From positions 3,895,959 to 3,959,958 of the forward strand of contig OZ024887.1 of the NCBI GenBank assembly GCA_964017195.1: DNA of 64,000 nt, written 5' to 3'. A program made the translations under genes and the position numbers. Below, in pieces: positions 49,758 through 61,700 of the stretch. Position 1 is the stretch's first letter, and every line of letters begins with the position of its first letter. The DNA is from Siderastrea radians (taxonomy: Eukaryota; Cnidaria; Anthozoa; Scleractinia; Rhizangiidae). Below the pieces are notes generated by a model. It was given only the letters and a program-made list of their open reading frames with translations. It searched no databases and was not told the origin of the DNA.

Positions 49758-50486
49758 GTGAGTGTACAATTCTTGTTCGAATGCTTCAGCGCGGGAAAAG
49801 AATCTTTAGTTCGAGAGACGACCTACATGACCAGCGCACTTTATTAGTTTAAATACATCCAGCTTATTATTTTCTGGCTGCTTCACGTCAACATTCATTC
49901 TTGAAGCCTATAAAGAGTAATAACGTGAGGATCATGAACTGAAATGTTATCTGAATGAATTAAGGGCTTTTGACTCGCGGTACAAGAGATCGAGCTTCGA
50001 AGGAAGCACTGCAAGACCACAGGACTTGTTACAATATCGCGTTGTACCGCGTTCTCATAAACAAATTTTTGCGGTAAGAAGCTAATTTGGTTTGAATTTC
50101 TGACCAGTCGTGCGACTTATGTCTCTAAAATTGGAATGTGTGCTTTTGTTTAATTTTTTCCTTGCGTCGTTTATTTCTCAAAGCGTTGCGAAGTAAGTGC
50201 TTGTCTTCGTCAACAAAGTTTCACCCGGAAGTAAGCAAAAAAAATGCTTAGCTGCGTGCCTGTACACGGCCCAGAAAATGCCAGCCAGGTATAATAATGG
50301 CTGTACCTTACTAAGCAGTGATTAATGTAGCTCAACCCGCACATCTACAATACATAACGGTAAAAGGAAACTTTATGAGGGCTAACAGTCATGGTAGACA
50401 GGGACAAGTGGACTGTTGCAAAGTAAAGTGAAAAGAAAGGAATAGTTGGAACGCTGGAAATCTGAATTGTGGTCTACTGCTAGTTA
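49758..50486. other. No gene seen
   Basis: No coding exon or clear repeat was recognised. If the donor at 49757 is real, this is the start of the adaptor gene's first intron. Confidence 0.3.
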
Positions 50487-50974
50487 TGCGCCGATCAATT
50501 CGAAAGTTCAACATCCCCCCCCCCCCCCCCCCCAGGCAACCCCCGGGCATTTGAACTTTTGAAGATTGGCTTGTTCAAATTCACTCCCCTTGGGGCAAGA
50601 AAGCCGTTCAAATGCCCCACCAATTAGTACTGAACTGCCTCTCCTCAAAGACAAATTTGGTCTTCAATCAAGCACTTTACATGCCTTTCAGAGAGAGAGA
50701 TGCCGTAATGACACCTTCAATCTTCTTTTAAAGACCCTGTTCAAAGAGTTATTCACTAACAAAGGCGAAATTCTATCTAGTAAATCCGTCAGACCCCGCA
50801 AAAATCGATAAAGTTCACAGGCCTATTACGTCAGAACAAGAGATAAATCCTGTTCAAATTCCCCACCCTTCCAACGCAATGTTCAAATTCCCCCCTTCCA
50901 GGGCACGATGCACAGTCAAATGCCCGGGGTTTGCCGGGGGGGGGGGATGTTGAAGTTTCGAATTGATCGGCGCA
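50487..50974. mobile_element. MITE with TGCGCCGATCAATTCGAAA termini
   Basis: The ends TGCGCCGATCAATTCGAAAG and the complement of TTTCGAATTGATCGGCGCA match over about 35 bases. The arms continue through a C-run on the left (G-run on the right) and a CCCGGGCATTTGAA block. No transposase frame. The homopolymer tracts differ in length between the arms. Confidence 0.88.
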
Positions 50975-51081
50975 TTGTAGACAAATGAGACTAGATCTTG
51001 GGGGAATGCAAGTTGACTACAAAACAGGCAGTCATTTGAAAGTTGTCCCTGAGGGCAGTGGTAATCCTAAATGCAATTTTA

Positions 51082-51245
51082 TAGCCTGTGAACAGGCTCT
51101 CTAGTCGGGGAAGGAGCGAAGAAAAGTTAAGAGTGACGAGAACAAGCAGAGAGACGGGGAGGGGTTGGGGAAGGAAGCTCAGCTCGCTCCACTTGCTGAT
51201 TTACTTCCGCGCTTTTTCCCCACTGCAGAGCCTGTTTGCAGGCTA
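51082..51245. mobile_element. 164-bp MITE with TAGCCTG termini
   Basis: TAGCCTGTGAACAGGCTCT on the left pairs with AGAGCCTGTTTGCAGGCTA on the right. No coding content. A near-palindrome built on TTAGTTCTAGAACTAA follows at about 51250-51295 and may be a separate repeat. Confidence 0.75.
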
Positions 51246-51312
51246 CAATTTTAGAACTAGTTCTAAATTAGTTCTAGAACTAATTTAGTTCTAGCTTAAG
51301 CTTCTCCCGCTG

Positions 51313-52484
51313 CCCAGGGGGGTACTCCGAGTTTCAAGTGACAGGGATGATCGAATGGGGGCAAAAATCAAAACCCAAAAAAATCCCTAGGGCTTCCAAC
51401 AAAACCCAAAAAAATCCCCGGACGAAAAATTATCCCCCAAAAAATTCCTTGTCAAATTTCCGAGCCTTAAAAAATTTCTAGAAAGGATTAAATGATATAA
51501 CACAAAAAAGACACTAGAAATTGAATGTTTGCTTTTGTTTAACCCACTGACGCCCAATGCGCCCCTATGCGCCCTAGAATGAGCAGGTGTCTTGTTCCAC
51601 TTGTGACGTCATCAGTTTACGTGACCCTGAAAAAAGGTCTTGTAAATGATGCCTGAACGACCATGATCGGATCAAGTAAGCCTGAGTAACAGCCAGAAAA
51701 CCATGGAACTTTTACCTCAAAAAACAAGAAAATCATGGCCTCCCCACCGACTGCTACTTTTGGCCAACTCTTTCCTTTTCAAACGAGCTTTGAGGGGAAA
51801 CTTTTCTCATCACCAGACACTGTGGTCGTATGGCTAACTCAACAGCAAAAAGCGAAAATCGAAATGAGAAAGAAAGCAACGGGCTTGTGCGCTAAATCTC
51901 GAAGCACTAAATCTCAAAATTTTGAATTGTGCGCATGCCCGAACTCAAAATGCTAGAAAACATCCTGAAACTGAAAGAAACAGCAACTGTTCATGCTAGA
52001 AAGCACTTTTCGCGAGGATTGGGACAAAATTGGATCAATCAGGGCTAAAAAAGGCCATTTGCTGCGTAAAAGTACCATTTTTTCGAAGCTTGTCGGGTGT
52101 TAATGGGTTAAATTCATCATACCACCTGGTTTTATCTTTTTCTCATCTGGTAGTCATTCTAACAACACTAGGGTCACCCCCGAACATCTTCTGTTTCAAC
52201 AATAACATTATGAGTGACAACTCTAAACAAGACAACCCGGGCAAGAATAAGTTTGGTTGTACTTTATTCACAGAACTACGCGGCCGGGATATGCGGGCAC
52301 TACTGTGAATCTTCAGATTGTTTTGAATACCCAAAACAATCCCTAATTAAATCAAGCCACCCAAAAAAATACTTGCCAAATTTTCCTACCCCAAAAAATC
52401 CTGGAATTGAAAATTTCAGACCCAAAAAAATCCTTCGATCATCCCCGTCACTTGAAATCCAGAGTACCCCCCCCCCCCCCCGGG
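51313..52484. mobile_element. Long-TIR MITE with a second MITE inside
   Basis: The left arm (from 51313: GGGGGGTACTCCGAGTTTC, then AAGTGACAGGGATGATCGAA) is the inverted, slightly diverged copy of the right arm (TTCGATCATCCCCGTCACTT, then GAAATCCAGAGTACCCCC, to 52484). CCCAAAAAAATCC motifs repeat near both ends. An inner element at 51539-52112 interrupts it. Confidence 0.8.
51539..52112. mobile_element. MITE nested within the 51313-52484 element
   Basis: The ends TTTAACCCACTGACGCCC and, complemented, TTTAACCCATTAACACCC form imperfect inverted repeats. It lies within the larger inverted-repeat element and so is the younger insertion. The open frame at 51735-51956 shows no known domain. Confidence 0.6.
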
Positions 52485-52952
52485 TCCCACTGTTGGCTGA
52501 ACATATCTCATTTAGCAATATCCCATTCGTTTTGCTGCTTTGAGATCTCTTATGTGGTTGTTGAATTAAACAGCTGGATTAACAAAATTAAAATCACTTG
52601 ATGCACTCTTCTTGTTGTAGCCGTTGCCAGGCTGGCTTGCCTTATATAATACCGGGCTAAACAGTCATCTTGGCTAACCTGGTCAGCCCAGTTGATGTAT
52701 TTGGCCCCTTAGGCAGAATCGAGATTTTTTTGTCCTAGCTCCAAGAATAAAAAGGCTTCGTGCTTCAGGCTCCATAGCGAAGATTTTGGGTCTCAAGGTA
52801 TATCTAAAGACCCCCTTGGGACCCTGTTAAGAAAATAAAACAATACCATGTTGTTGGAAGTTTTAAAACTGCTGTTAAATACTGCAATTTTGATTCATTA
52901 ATCCTTGCTGGCAATCTAATATGCATATTTTGTTTATCACAAATATCATTAG

Positions 52953-54284
52953 TTACGGTATTTTTTTTATTAAACACCAGGGTGTTTATTTATTACTAGA
53001 CCTTGTAGACCCAGGGTTTATTTGAACCCTGTGTTTTTTTGGGGCCTGGTGTGTAGTAAAAATGGATATTTTTATCATTTTTGATAGCCTTGTTTTTTAA
53101 GTCTCTAACACCTTAAGTTCACTAAAATTATAGCACAATATAGCACGACATAAGTAAAACAGGAATTGTAGTCAATAAAATACCAAACAAGGCAGGATCG
53201 AGAATTGGGTGTTCAGCAGAGTGTAGAGTACATTACGCCAACTTCCTTTATAGTTGCTATGAGCAAAATAAATTGAACTGAAGTACTGTAGTGGTTTATG
53301 AACCTTTTTTAAATGAGATTTAACTGTTAGATCAGTAAAATATTGTTAATGGCACGTGACACTCATTCTCAGTGAGCCTTTCATGGCGTGTTCACTATCA
53401 ATAGAACTACTATGCAGTTGGGATCCCAAGGTCACTACAATCAATAGCTTCGTTGTAGCTAGACCTACAACATTATGGCTTTGTTTCTAGTTAGCACTTT
53501 TGTACGTTTTATTGCATTGGTCGATAGCGTTAAGGCCCTATTCATAACTAAGATAGAGCACATGTAAGGCCAAGCGTTGTATAGTACAGCTTTTACTACT
53601 GGCTACGTTAGCAGACACTGTCTAGCTATAAAAGTTCAAGCAAACTGTTCAAGGTTCAATTTGCAATTCTCTTGTGCAGCGCAGCCAGTGTTTATTGTCA
53701 ATTTAGCAAAATTTTTTTCCTCTGTCCCTCCCTTTGGAGATTGGTTGGCTATGTTTTTGTGCTTCAATAAATTAAGCTAGGGTCACTCCTGCGTGGTGCG
53801 GTTAAGTCTACGCAGCGACTTCCCCCAAGCTTGTTGGCTTCGTTGCCTTTATGCATCGCCTGCTATTTAATACTCTTGTCCGATCCAGGACGTGCTGTCT
53901 AGCATTCAGCTCGTAGTGGTGGGGAGACAAGTGAGGTCGTTTTTGTCATGCAAATCGGAAGTCACATAGACTAACCAACTGCAAGGCAGTGTTCCCCTCA
54001 ATGATGCCATCTTGAGAGTGTTTTATTTTGTTTCGCATGTCACACACTTATTTATAGCCTATTGCAGTTGCGCTACGTTCCCCAGGAACAGTGACATAAA
54101 ATTACTGTAGCTACTTTCGATGATTATCAGTGGCATAAAGGTTCAGTTTCAAATTAACGCCAGACGTCAAATAAATGCTTAATTACCTCCAACTCAAATA
54201 AACACCGGGAGCATTTGTTTAAAATTTGACCATGTAGAACCGGCATTTATTCAAGGCCCAGTGTTTAATCGAGATAATATTGTA
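52953..54284. mobile_element. Decayed relative of the 9720-10307 MITE
   Basis: The left end ACGGTATTTTTTTTATTAAACACCAGG and the right end CAGTGTTTAATCGAGATAATATTGT are diverged inverted repeats. They share the ATTAAACRCCRG core and TTTATT-rich subterminal motifs with the 9720-10307 element. The middle (about 1 kb) differs, so it may be a longer family member or contain another insertion. Confidence 0.6.
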
Positions 54285-54740
54285 TTTGGAAACAGACACA
54301 GTCTGATCAAATAAATTAAGGTCTAGTTCACATGACGTACCTCTCATGCATCTGAGAAGTTAAGTTTGACTTTGGTGCGATTAGTTGATTTAGACAGCAT
54401 TCCCGAGGCAATCAAGTTGGAGTTTAGGGTGACTCTGAACCTAAATCTTCAATTAGTTTTTTGTGTGGGCAAGCTCGATCATGTTTGACTGGTCAGGCCT
54501 AAGCCAATTAAAAGATTTGTTTTATAAAAATACGCCAGTTAGATCTAGTATTGGTACCGGTAGTAATATTTACGTGCTGGTTTGAATTGGCAGCTGAGAG
54601 GTTCAGCTCATGAATCAGAGTTGCTCTAATGTCATATTATGCAGCAAGCTCTGCCTTACCTTGAAATTTTGCCCAACCTAGTTTTAAGTTTTCAGTAACG
54701 TTTTAGTAACTTTTAATAACATTTTCCTTTCTATTAGGCA

Positions 54741-55660
54741 ATGTATTCTCAGGAATCTGGGAAAAATGCAAGTGGAGAAGGTGGTAAGTCAATATATATA
54801 AAGAGAATGTACAAAAATGGATAAATTAGCTTCAGATGCTTGCCAAAATTTCAGTTTAATTCATTGAAGCATTGATTAGAAAAGCATGAAGTGCTAGAAT
54901 AATTATAATTATTTGTGAAATGTTATCGTGTCTGTAAGAAATTAAAGCTTTTCAGATGTGACGTGGGGTGAATGAATATTTTGTGTCCCCTGAGTGGTAG
55001 CTTTAAAAGTAGTTCCAAAATACTCCCAGTTACTTTGTGCCAGGTCAGAACATCGCTTAATTAACCCATCCACAGTTGGGTTACCCATGGCCTATGAGGG
55101 TTGTCCAATACTCCGACAAATTTATGCATGGCATTGTATTGTATTCACTTCACATAACAATACTGTACAAAAGCATAACAATAAAGAATGAAGCAAAACA
55201 ATAAGAAATTTAACAATGCTGTGCATAAATTTGTCGGAGTATTGGACAAGTATGTGGCCTATTAGACCCAGCCTGACCTATTGATGAAATCAATAATCGA
55301 TAACAATAAATTAATCAATTGATATCGGAAATCGATGACCAATCAATGGCCAAAAAAATTGTGTTTTTTTAATTGCCATCAATTGTTATTGATTGTCATC
55401 AGTTGTCATTGATTTTCATCGATTGACATCGATTTCCATATTTTTTGGGAGGTCAAAAAGAAAATGCTTTTACGGAACAAATAAGGTGGAATGAACTTAC
55501 GTAACAGTTGTTAAAATTGCAGGGTATACGTTTCTAGGCTCACATTTGCCCTTGATGGCAATTGATGGCAATCAATAGCAGTTAGAGAGGACTCAAGCTT
55601 GTGATTATTGATTGGCCGATAGCAATCAATAACAATCAACTAATTGTCTTTAATTGCTAT

Positions 55661-55701
<41 letters not shown>

Positions 55702-58700
55702 TCATTTTCGATGATTGATTGCCATCGATTGGTCAGGCCGGGTATTAGACGTGCAACAACTGTACTTACCTGAGTGTATATATTTATTTACTCAAAGTTG
55801 TACATTTAGCAGAAACTTACGAAAAAAGTCTTTCACACTAAGGCTCCATCCTAATGACAGTCAGTATTTAAGGTTTACTTGCAACATTGACTATCAGTAG
55901 CAAAAGTTACAAATACTTTATGAAGAAATTAATGTTGCAATTGTTTATAATTTTAGATTTGGCTGTTAAGGCAATAGTGCCGGAAAAAGTTCAACACGAT
56001 GTGAGTATGAAAATTAATTTTTCTTCCTGAAATGTATATATTTTTCTTGTGTCACAGGTGCATCTGACAGTCATAGTATTCAAAATTTGATTACACCTGA
56101 CTGTCAGACTGAAAGTGTGTAAATGACCCTTTTAATTATTAAATGTATAATTCTTTTTCTTATTTTTAGTGATAATCTGAAGGGTTTCAGTGTCATTTTC
56201 CCTGTGTTTTTTGTCAGGCAAAGGAACAAATAGCCATCATATTTAACCACCGGTTGAATGTGAAGTCAAAAGACTCATTTGTTGTTGACTTTGTGGGTTC
56301 AGCTGGTCGAGTACAAGTTCCTGCTAGGCTAGTGAACAGTTCCACCTTAATGCTTGAGACTCCCGGTAAGTGTTTAAGAGAAAACAGGCCCCAAAATATT
56401 TTGTTAAGGGAAAAAGTGAAAACTATCATTTGGTGTCCAATGAAGAGCCATTGAACTAATAAGCTATTGAAAGTCCTGTGCACTACTCTTAGCACTGAAG
56501 AATACTGAGACCTAAATTGCACTTGAAGATTCAGCAACTAACTTAATATTGTGAATTAAAGTGTATATGACACGAAATTTTTTTCTGTGGTTTTCGAGAG
56601 TCTGATGTGTATAAAAAATGATTCTAAACTTAAGGTGGCTCCCTATAGGTTTTACCACGCGTGCGCTGATGTCGTGAGCTGTAGTAATCTGCACGAGCTC
56701 ACATCAAATCGTAAGGTTTTCCAGACATTTTATGACGTCAACACAGGCAATAAAAGAAAAGTTTACAGCGAATTTTCTTTTGCACATGTTGAGATACTAA
56801 GGCTACCTTCCACAACCTATTTTTTTTAAAAACTCTGTTGGAGCAATTCAGTTTAATGGTTAAAAATAAGAAATCAGGTGATATTGGTGAAACCGTCTGA
56901 ATGACCCCATATTTTTTCCCCTGCAAAATGTTAGCAAAAATCATTTTCACAAGATTGGAAAGTTAAAAAAAAATTCTCCGAGGGAAAATCCAAATATTAA
57001 AGAATAAAGATGAATTAATGGTGAATATCCATCATTCTTTAGATGTTTTGTTGTCATGGCAACAGCCTATGCCTAAGAAGCAAAAACTGAAAAATAAGGG
57101 TAATTATGTTAGTAACCTTAGTGGCAAATCTGAGGAACAAAGATTGCAAGACAACAGAATTAGGGTTTCTTTTGTAACCCTTGCCAGTTCGAATACTCAC
57201 TTTTGTAGAAACTCTAGGGAGCCACCTTAAAGCCTGTCTAAAATCTGTAAAAAGTTAACCTCTTTTTTGGCGGGCAAAAAATCCTATTTTTCACTTCAAA
57301 ACCGGCTGTCCCGGGGACTAGGACCAAATTTACCGCGTAGTGACATCAATTGACTTGATTGCGTTAATTCCCGCGAACACAGTGTTTTTGTTACAAATTG
57401 CCTCAAAATGTTGACATCGTTCAGCAGTATCGGGGATCTTTTCGAAACTTCAGAGACGTACAGCGAGAAAGAACAAGTAGGAGAAAAACTAGAGCTGTTT
57501 TTAATTATAAGGTCTTATTAAACCAGACAACGACTAACATTTGCGATGCCTTCTCTTCTTTCGTACTGTGGTGAGGATGTTGATCTCAAAGTTGATGATT
57601 TATATATCCTGACTGTACATCAGTGGAAGCACCTCAGTTTGTGAGATTTCTTTGTTTTCTTCTTTTAGGGTTTATTAAGAACATCAAAGCCCTTGTGTTC
57701 ACATAAACAGCTTACTGTTTCCATCAACCTAAGGAGAACCGAAAGTGCCAATTGTTTTGATGTTTTAATGCCGCAAGAATGTCATTGTTCTTATATATAG
57801 AGAGTGCGTTGGATTTTCGATTCATTTCGATTTAAGAACGAGTTCCCAGAGTTTATTCCCAGGCTGGCCTTAGTTTCAGTGGTTTATGCAGCAAGCAAAA
57901 GTGTTTTTACAGAGCGAGAGAAAAGCCAATGACGAAGTCGTTTTGCTGATAATATGGCCGTACGCAATGTACTTCCAGGCCAGAAAAGACATTTATTTCC
58001 ACTGTCGTGTTATCCTACAATTAGAATCTATATACCTTTACTTTAAAAACGGCACTGAAACTGACTTCAGCTCGCATGCTACTTGCTATATCACCGGCTG
58101 ATTCAGCAAATATAGCAGCTTAAGACTGTTGCTATTTAGAGTATCAATATTAGGGTATTAACACTAATCTTGGCTCAGTAATGGGTCAGTAATTTTTCAA
58201 ACAACTCAGTACCATGAAGCTAAGGCAATGTCACATTTTGCATTAAAATACAGTTCATTTTGTTTTGTTTTGCAGTGGGTATGTTTTCCAATACTGTTAA
58301 GAACTGTTATTGAATCATTAAACCATGTTCATTAGCTTTTAAAATAACTGGTGTCCTTGGGCCTCTTAAATAGCTTTTGGTGTTTCTAATACCACAGAAG
58401 GAAAGCACAGCACATCAAACTCTTCCAAAACTAACAGTTAATTATAAATAAACCAACAAGAATTGACAATTGACGAGTAAATTTGCAAATCAACAGTGGG
58501 TCTCCATATTGACTCCCTCTCAAACAATTTTCCCATGAACAGTGGAAAGCCACATTGATCTTCATCAACAGTAATAATTATTAACTGGTCGACTACCAAA
58601 GCATATGTATCACTCAGACACAGTGATGAGGATCCATACATCCCTTGTAGATATTATTTACAGCAGCTCACCACCTCCACACACACGTACTCAATACAGG

Positions 58701-61700
58701 TTCCTGACACAGGGCTGGTCCTACAAGCTTAATCTGCTTAAGCCTGATTCTGAGAGGTGGAAGCCCTGTATGGAGCACCTAAATTAATACTATAGTTCCT
58801 AATAACTGGAGACAGAGTTAAAGCTTTGGGCATTTGTGTCAATTTTTACTTAGGAATAACTATTGTGTTTGTAACATCATGTCATAGTGTACCTGTTTCG
58901 TCACAGCCAACAAAGAGTGGCAGCACAACAACAACAACAATTTATCTAAGTATTCCTATATGGGAAGTTTCTAAAATAGTAAATTAAATACAATGTAATG
59001 TATCATTCTTGTTGACAATAGGTCACAATCATTGCAACAGAAGGAATGTCCTTCTGTCATCATCACTTGATCTTCAATTATGATAGTTGATATTTTTGGA
59101 TCTATCAGAACCACCACCCAACATAAAGCAACAAGAGACAAATATGATTCCATGGTTACTTCATCTGACCAAAAAGTAGGGGGGTGGGGGGTTAAGGGGG
59201 GGTTCTGAATGCCGTATGTCATGCAGTATCAACAAAATCTAGATCACTCAAGGCCTGGATGGGTCTAGCTTAGTTACAGCTGTTGGTACTTTAAACAGGG
59301 ATTTTTTGTTGTTGGCAAGCTGATGTAAATCAGGTCAGGTCAGGTCATGGTCATCAGTGAAAAGGCAGGGAATTGATTTCAGCCTGATTGGTAAAAACCT
59401 TGATGTGTAGACATAGGATTAAACAAACTCCTAGAAAATGTTTGTCTTCATAAACAAATACAGTGTTCAATCTAGGCCGCGTCTTTGCGTCATTGACGCG
59501 GTAAATCATAGCCTGACGCAAAATGAAGTTATCGTGGGGTCATACTGATGCAAACAAAAAAAAAAACAAATAAAAAAACAAGTTACCTCACATAGAAGTA
59601 CTTACAGAGAAGCAGGCATTCGGCAATAAATAAAAGTAAAAACGCGCGCTTACGAGTACTTTTTGTGTCAGGCGTTCCACACAATTCCGATAGAGACTAG
59701 AGCCCACATTTCGACATTTTGCAAGCGTTGCTTCTGCCATCGATGTTTTTCATGGTTGGGTTTTTCTTTCTTTGTAAAATTAACATGAAACGACAACAAA
59801 AGCTAACATTTTTTAATCGAAAAGAGAAGGGCCGTTGAACCTCCTGGGAAAGATGAAGGACCGGAGAAGGATGATGAAAGATCGGAAGAGAGTGCGATAA
59901 GTGTCACTAAGCTGGAAGTCAACTGGCTTTCGTTACTTTTAGGGGATTCGCGCTATATAGAGAAAAAATTGTCTGAATGCACGCACAAAAATGACGAATT
60001 TAATTCACTCGCAAAAATGACGAATTCAATTAATTGTACAAAGTTTAGAAATAACTAAACTCAACAATAACAAAGCTAACCGTCGTAGAATCAGTGCTTA
60101 ACCCTAATCAGAAGTATAGATGAGTTCTTAGGCCTAATCACTATCGATCAGTGCTTAACACTAAATACTGTAGATGAGTGTTTAACCGTTTTTCATTTTG
60201 TTTTCATTTGTTTTTCTGGCTAATAAACGCTCGTCATCAAATTTGTCACTCGTCATTTTTGCGCGTACATTCAAACAGTGTTTCACTGGTTTTTTTCCTA
60301 TGTAGCGCGAGTCCCCTAAAAGTAACGATAGCCAGTCAACTTCACGAGCCAACTGCCAAAACATGATTTGAAGTTAAGCTTATAATAGTTACTGGTGATA
60401 AGGAAGCATGAAATGAATAAATTAAGCTTAAGTGTTTTTCATCATTTTTTATTTAAAATTATAGTCTGTCATTTTTTAAAAATAAGTTTCAGCTTTATAT
60501 ACCGTCCCACCTGCAGCAGTGCCGTATGTTCATGTAATCCGACTTTTCACGTCAATAAAGGAATCAAACTGTGAAAAACATAAAGAATTGGAAACGTATT
60601 CTTTAAATGGTTTTGATGATGTTAATTTTCCAAAGGTTTTTTTTTTTTTTTTGTATAATTTATCATAGTTTGACCCGGACCATTTCTAAAATGACCCAAT
60701 TTAAATGTGGGACATATGACCCACTTTGACTAATTTCTAGATTGAGCACTGCAAATATAACCAAGGGAGACATTTTTCTGGAATTCTTTCAGCAACCTCT
60801 TGATTTTCTTTCTATTTTCACTCTAACAATGAGGCAGTTACATCCTCCTCACAGGAAGAGTCAAACAAAATCCTGAACTCTTGTCTTGCTAAAAAAGGTG
60901 ATTTATTTAAGTTAAAATCCTTCATCCAGCGCAGTCAGGTTAAGACAGTGTATGCACAGTCCAATGTAAAAATGTTATGAGTAGGCGATCGTCGTTGAAA
61001 TTATATTTATATCATAATGTCTTAGTGAAGTCCAGAGAAGAATAAAAACAAATTTCATTTAAGACCGTACTGGTAGCTCTGTTCACCTGTACAATCGAAA
61101 GTCGGCTGTAAGACCACGCTATCGTACTTGTCCTGCTTTGCAAATGAAAAGCATCTCTGGGCTTAGCAGTACTTCTTTGCTTACTGAGATGGATCCTTAT
61201 AAAACATAAATGCTCGTTCGTAACCATATCTTCAAGTTAAAAACATAGCAAACATCAAAATCTTGAGTAGCCTGACTGCTTCGACCTTGCATCTCCTTCA
61301 ACACAATTATTTCGATTCCCTTGTCCCAAAAAGCTGGATCTGAGGAATACTGAGTACTTTCCCTCCATTTTGTCAAAAGTAATATGCAACCCACCACTTA
61401 TTAGGCACTTCAGCTTAACGAGAAACCTTTGCCAACTCTCCCAAGTTCCTTCCACTTTGACACCATGTTGTTTTTGTTATCAAGTCGATTGACATCACAT
61501 TAGCTAATCACGTGATATTTTGACGGCACGAGACGGTGACACTTTTGAAGTCAAATTTGCGCTATATTCACCACGAAAAAAGTACGTTTGGAAAGTTTGA
61601 TGCCAGTTTAAAGCTTAGAATCGTTTTTTAAAGACATAAAACAATCAAAAACCGAAGAAAAAATTTCCGTGTCATATACACTTTAATGGGCTTTGATACT

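Larger units (their letters stand above)
56555..61687. mobile_element. Large inverted-repeat element (about 5 kb) in intron 3 of the adaptor gene
   Basis: ATTAAAGTGTATATGACACG at the left end is the inverted copy of GTGTCATATACACTTTAAT at the right end. Similarity continues inward (AAATTTTTTTCTGTGG against AAATTTTTTCTTCGG, then GATTCTAAACTT against GATTCTAAGCTT). A deeper match (GTGACATCAATTGACTTGAT near 57341 with its inverted copy near 61480) extends the arms. Small open frames at 61197-61455 on the minus strand are unrecognised. At least three other elements lie inside, so the original unit was shorter. Confidence 0.6.

Noticed and set aside
57408..57650. Short plus-strand coding fragments inside the large inverted-repeat element
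   Set aside because: Two open frames of about 30-40 codons with no recognisable domain; may be transposon remnants but nothing supports a gene.
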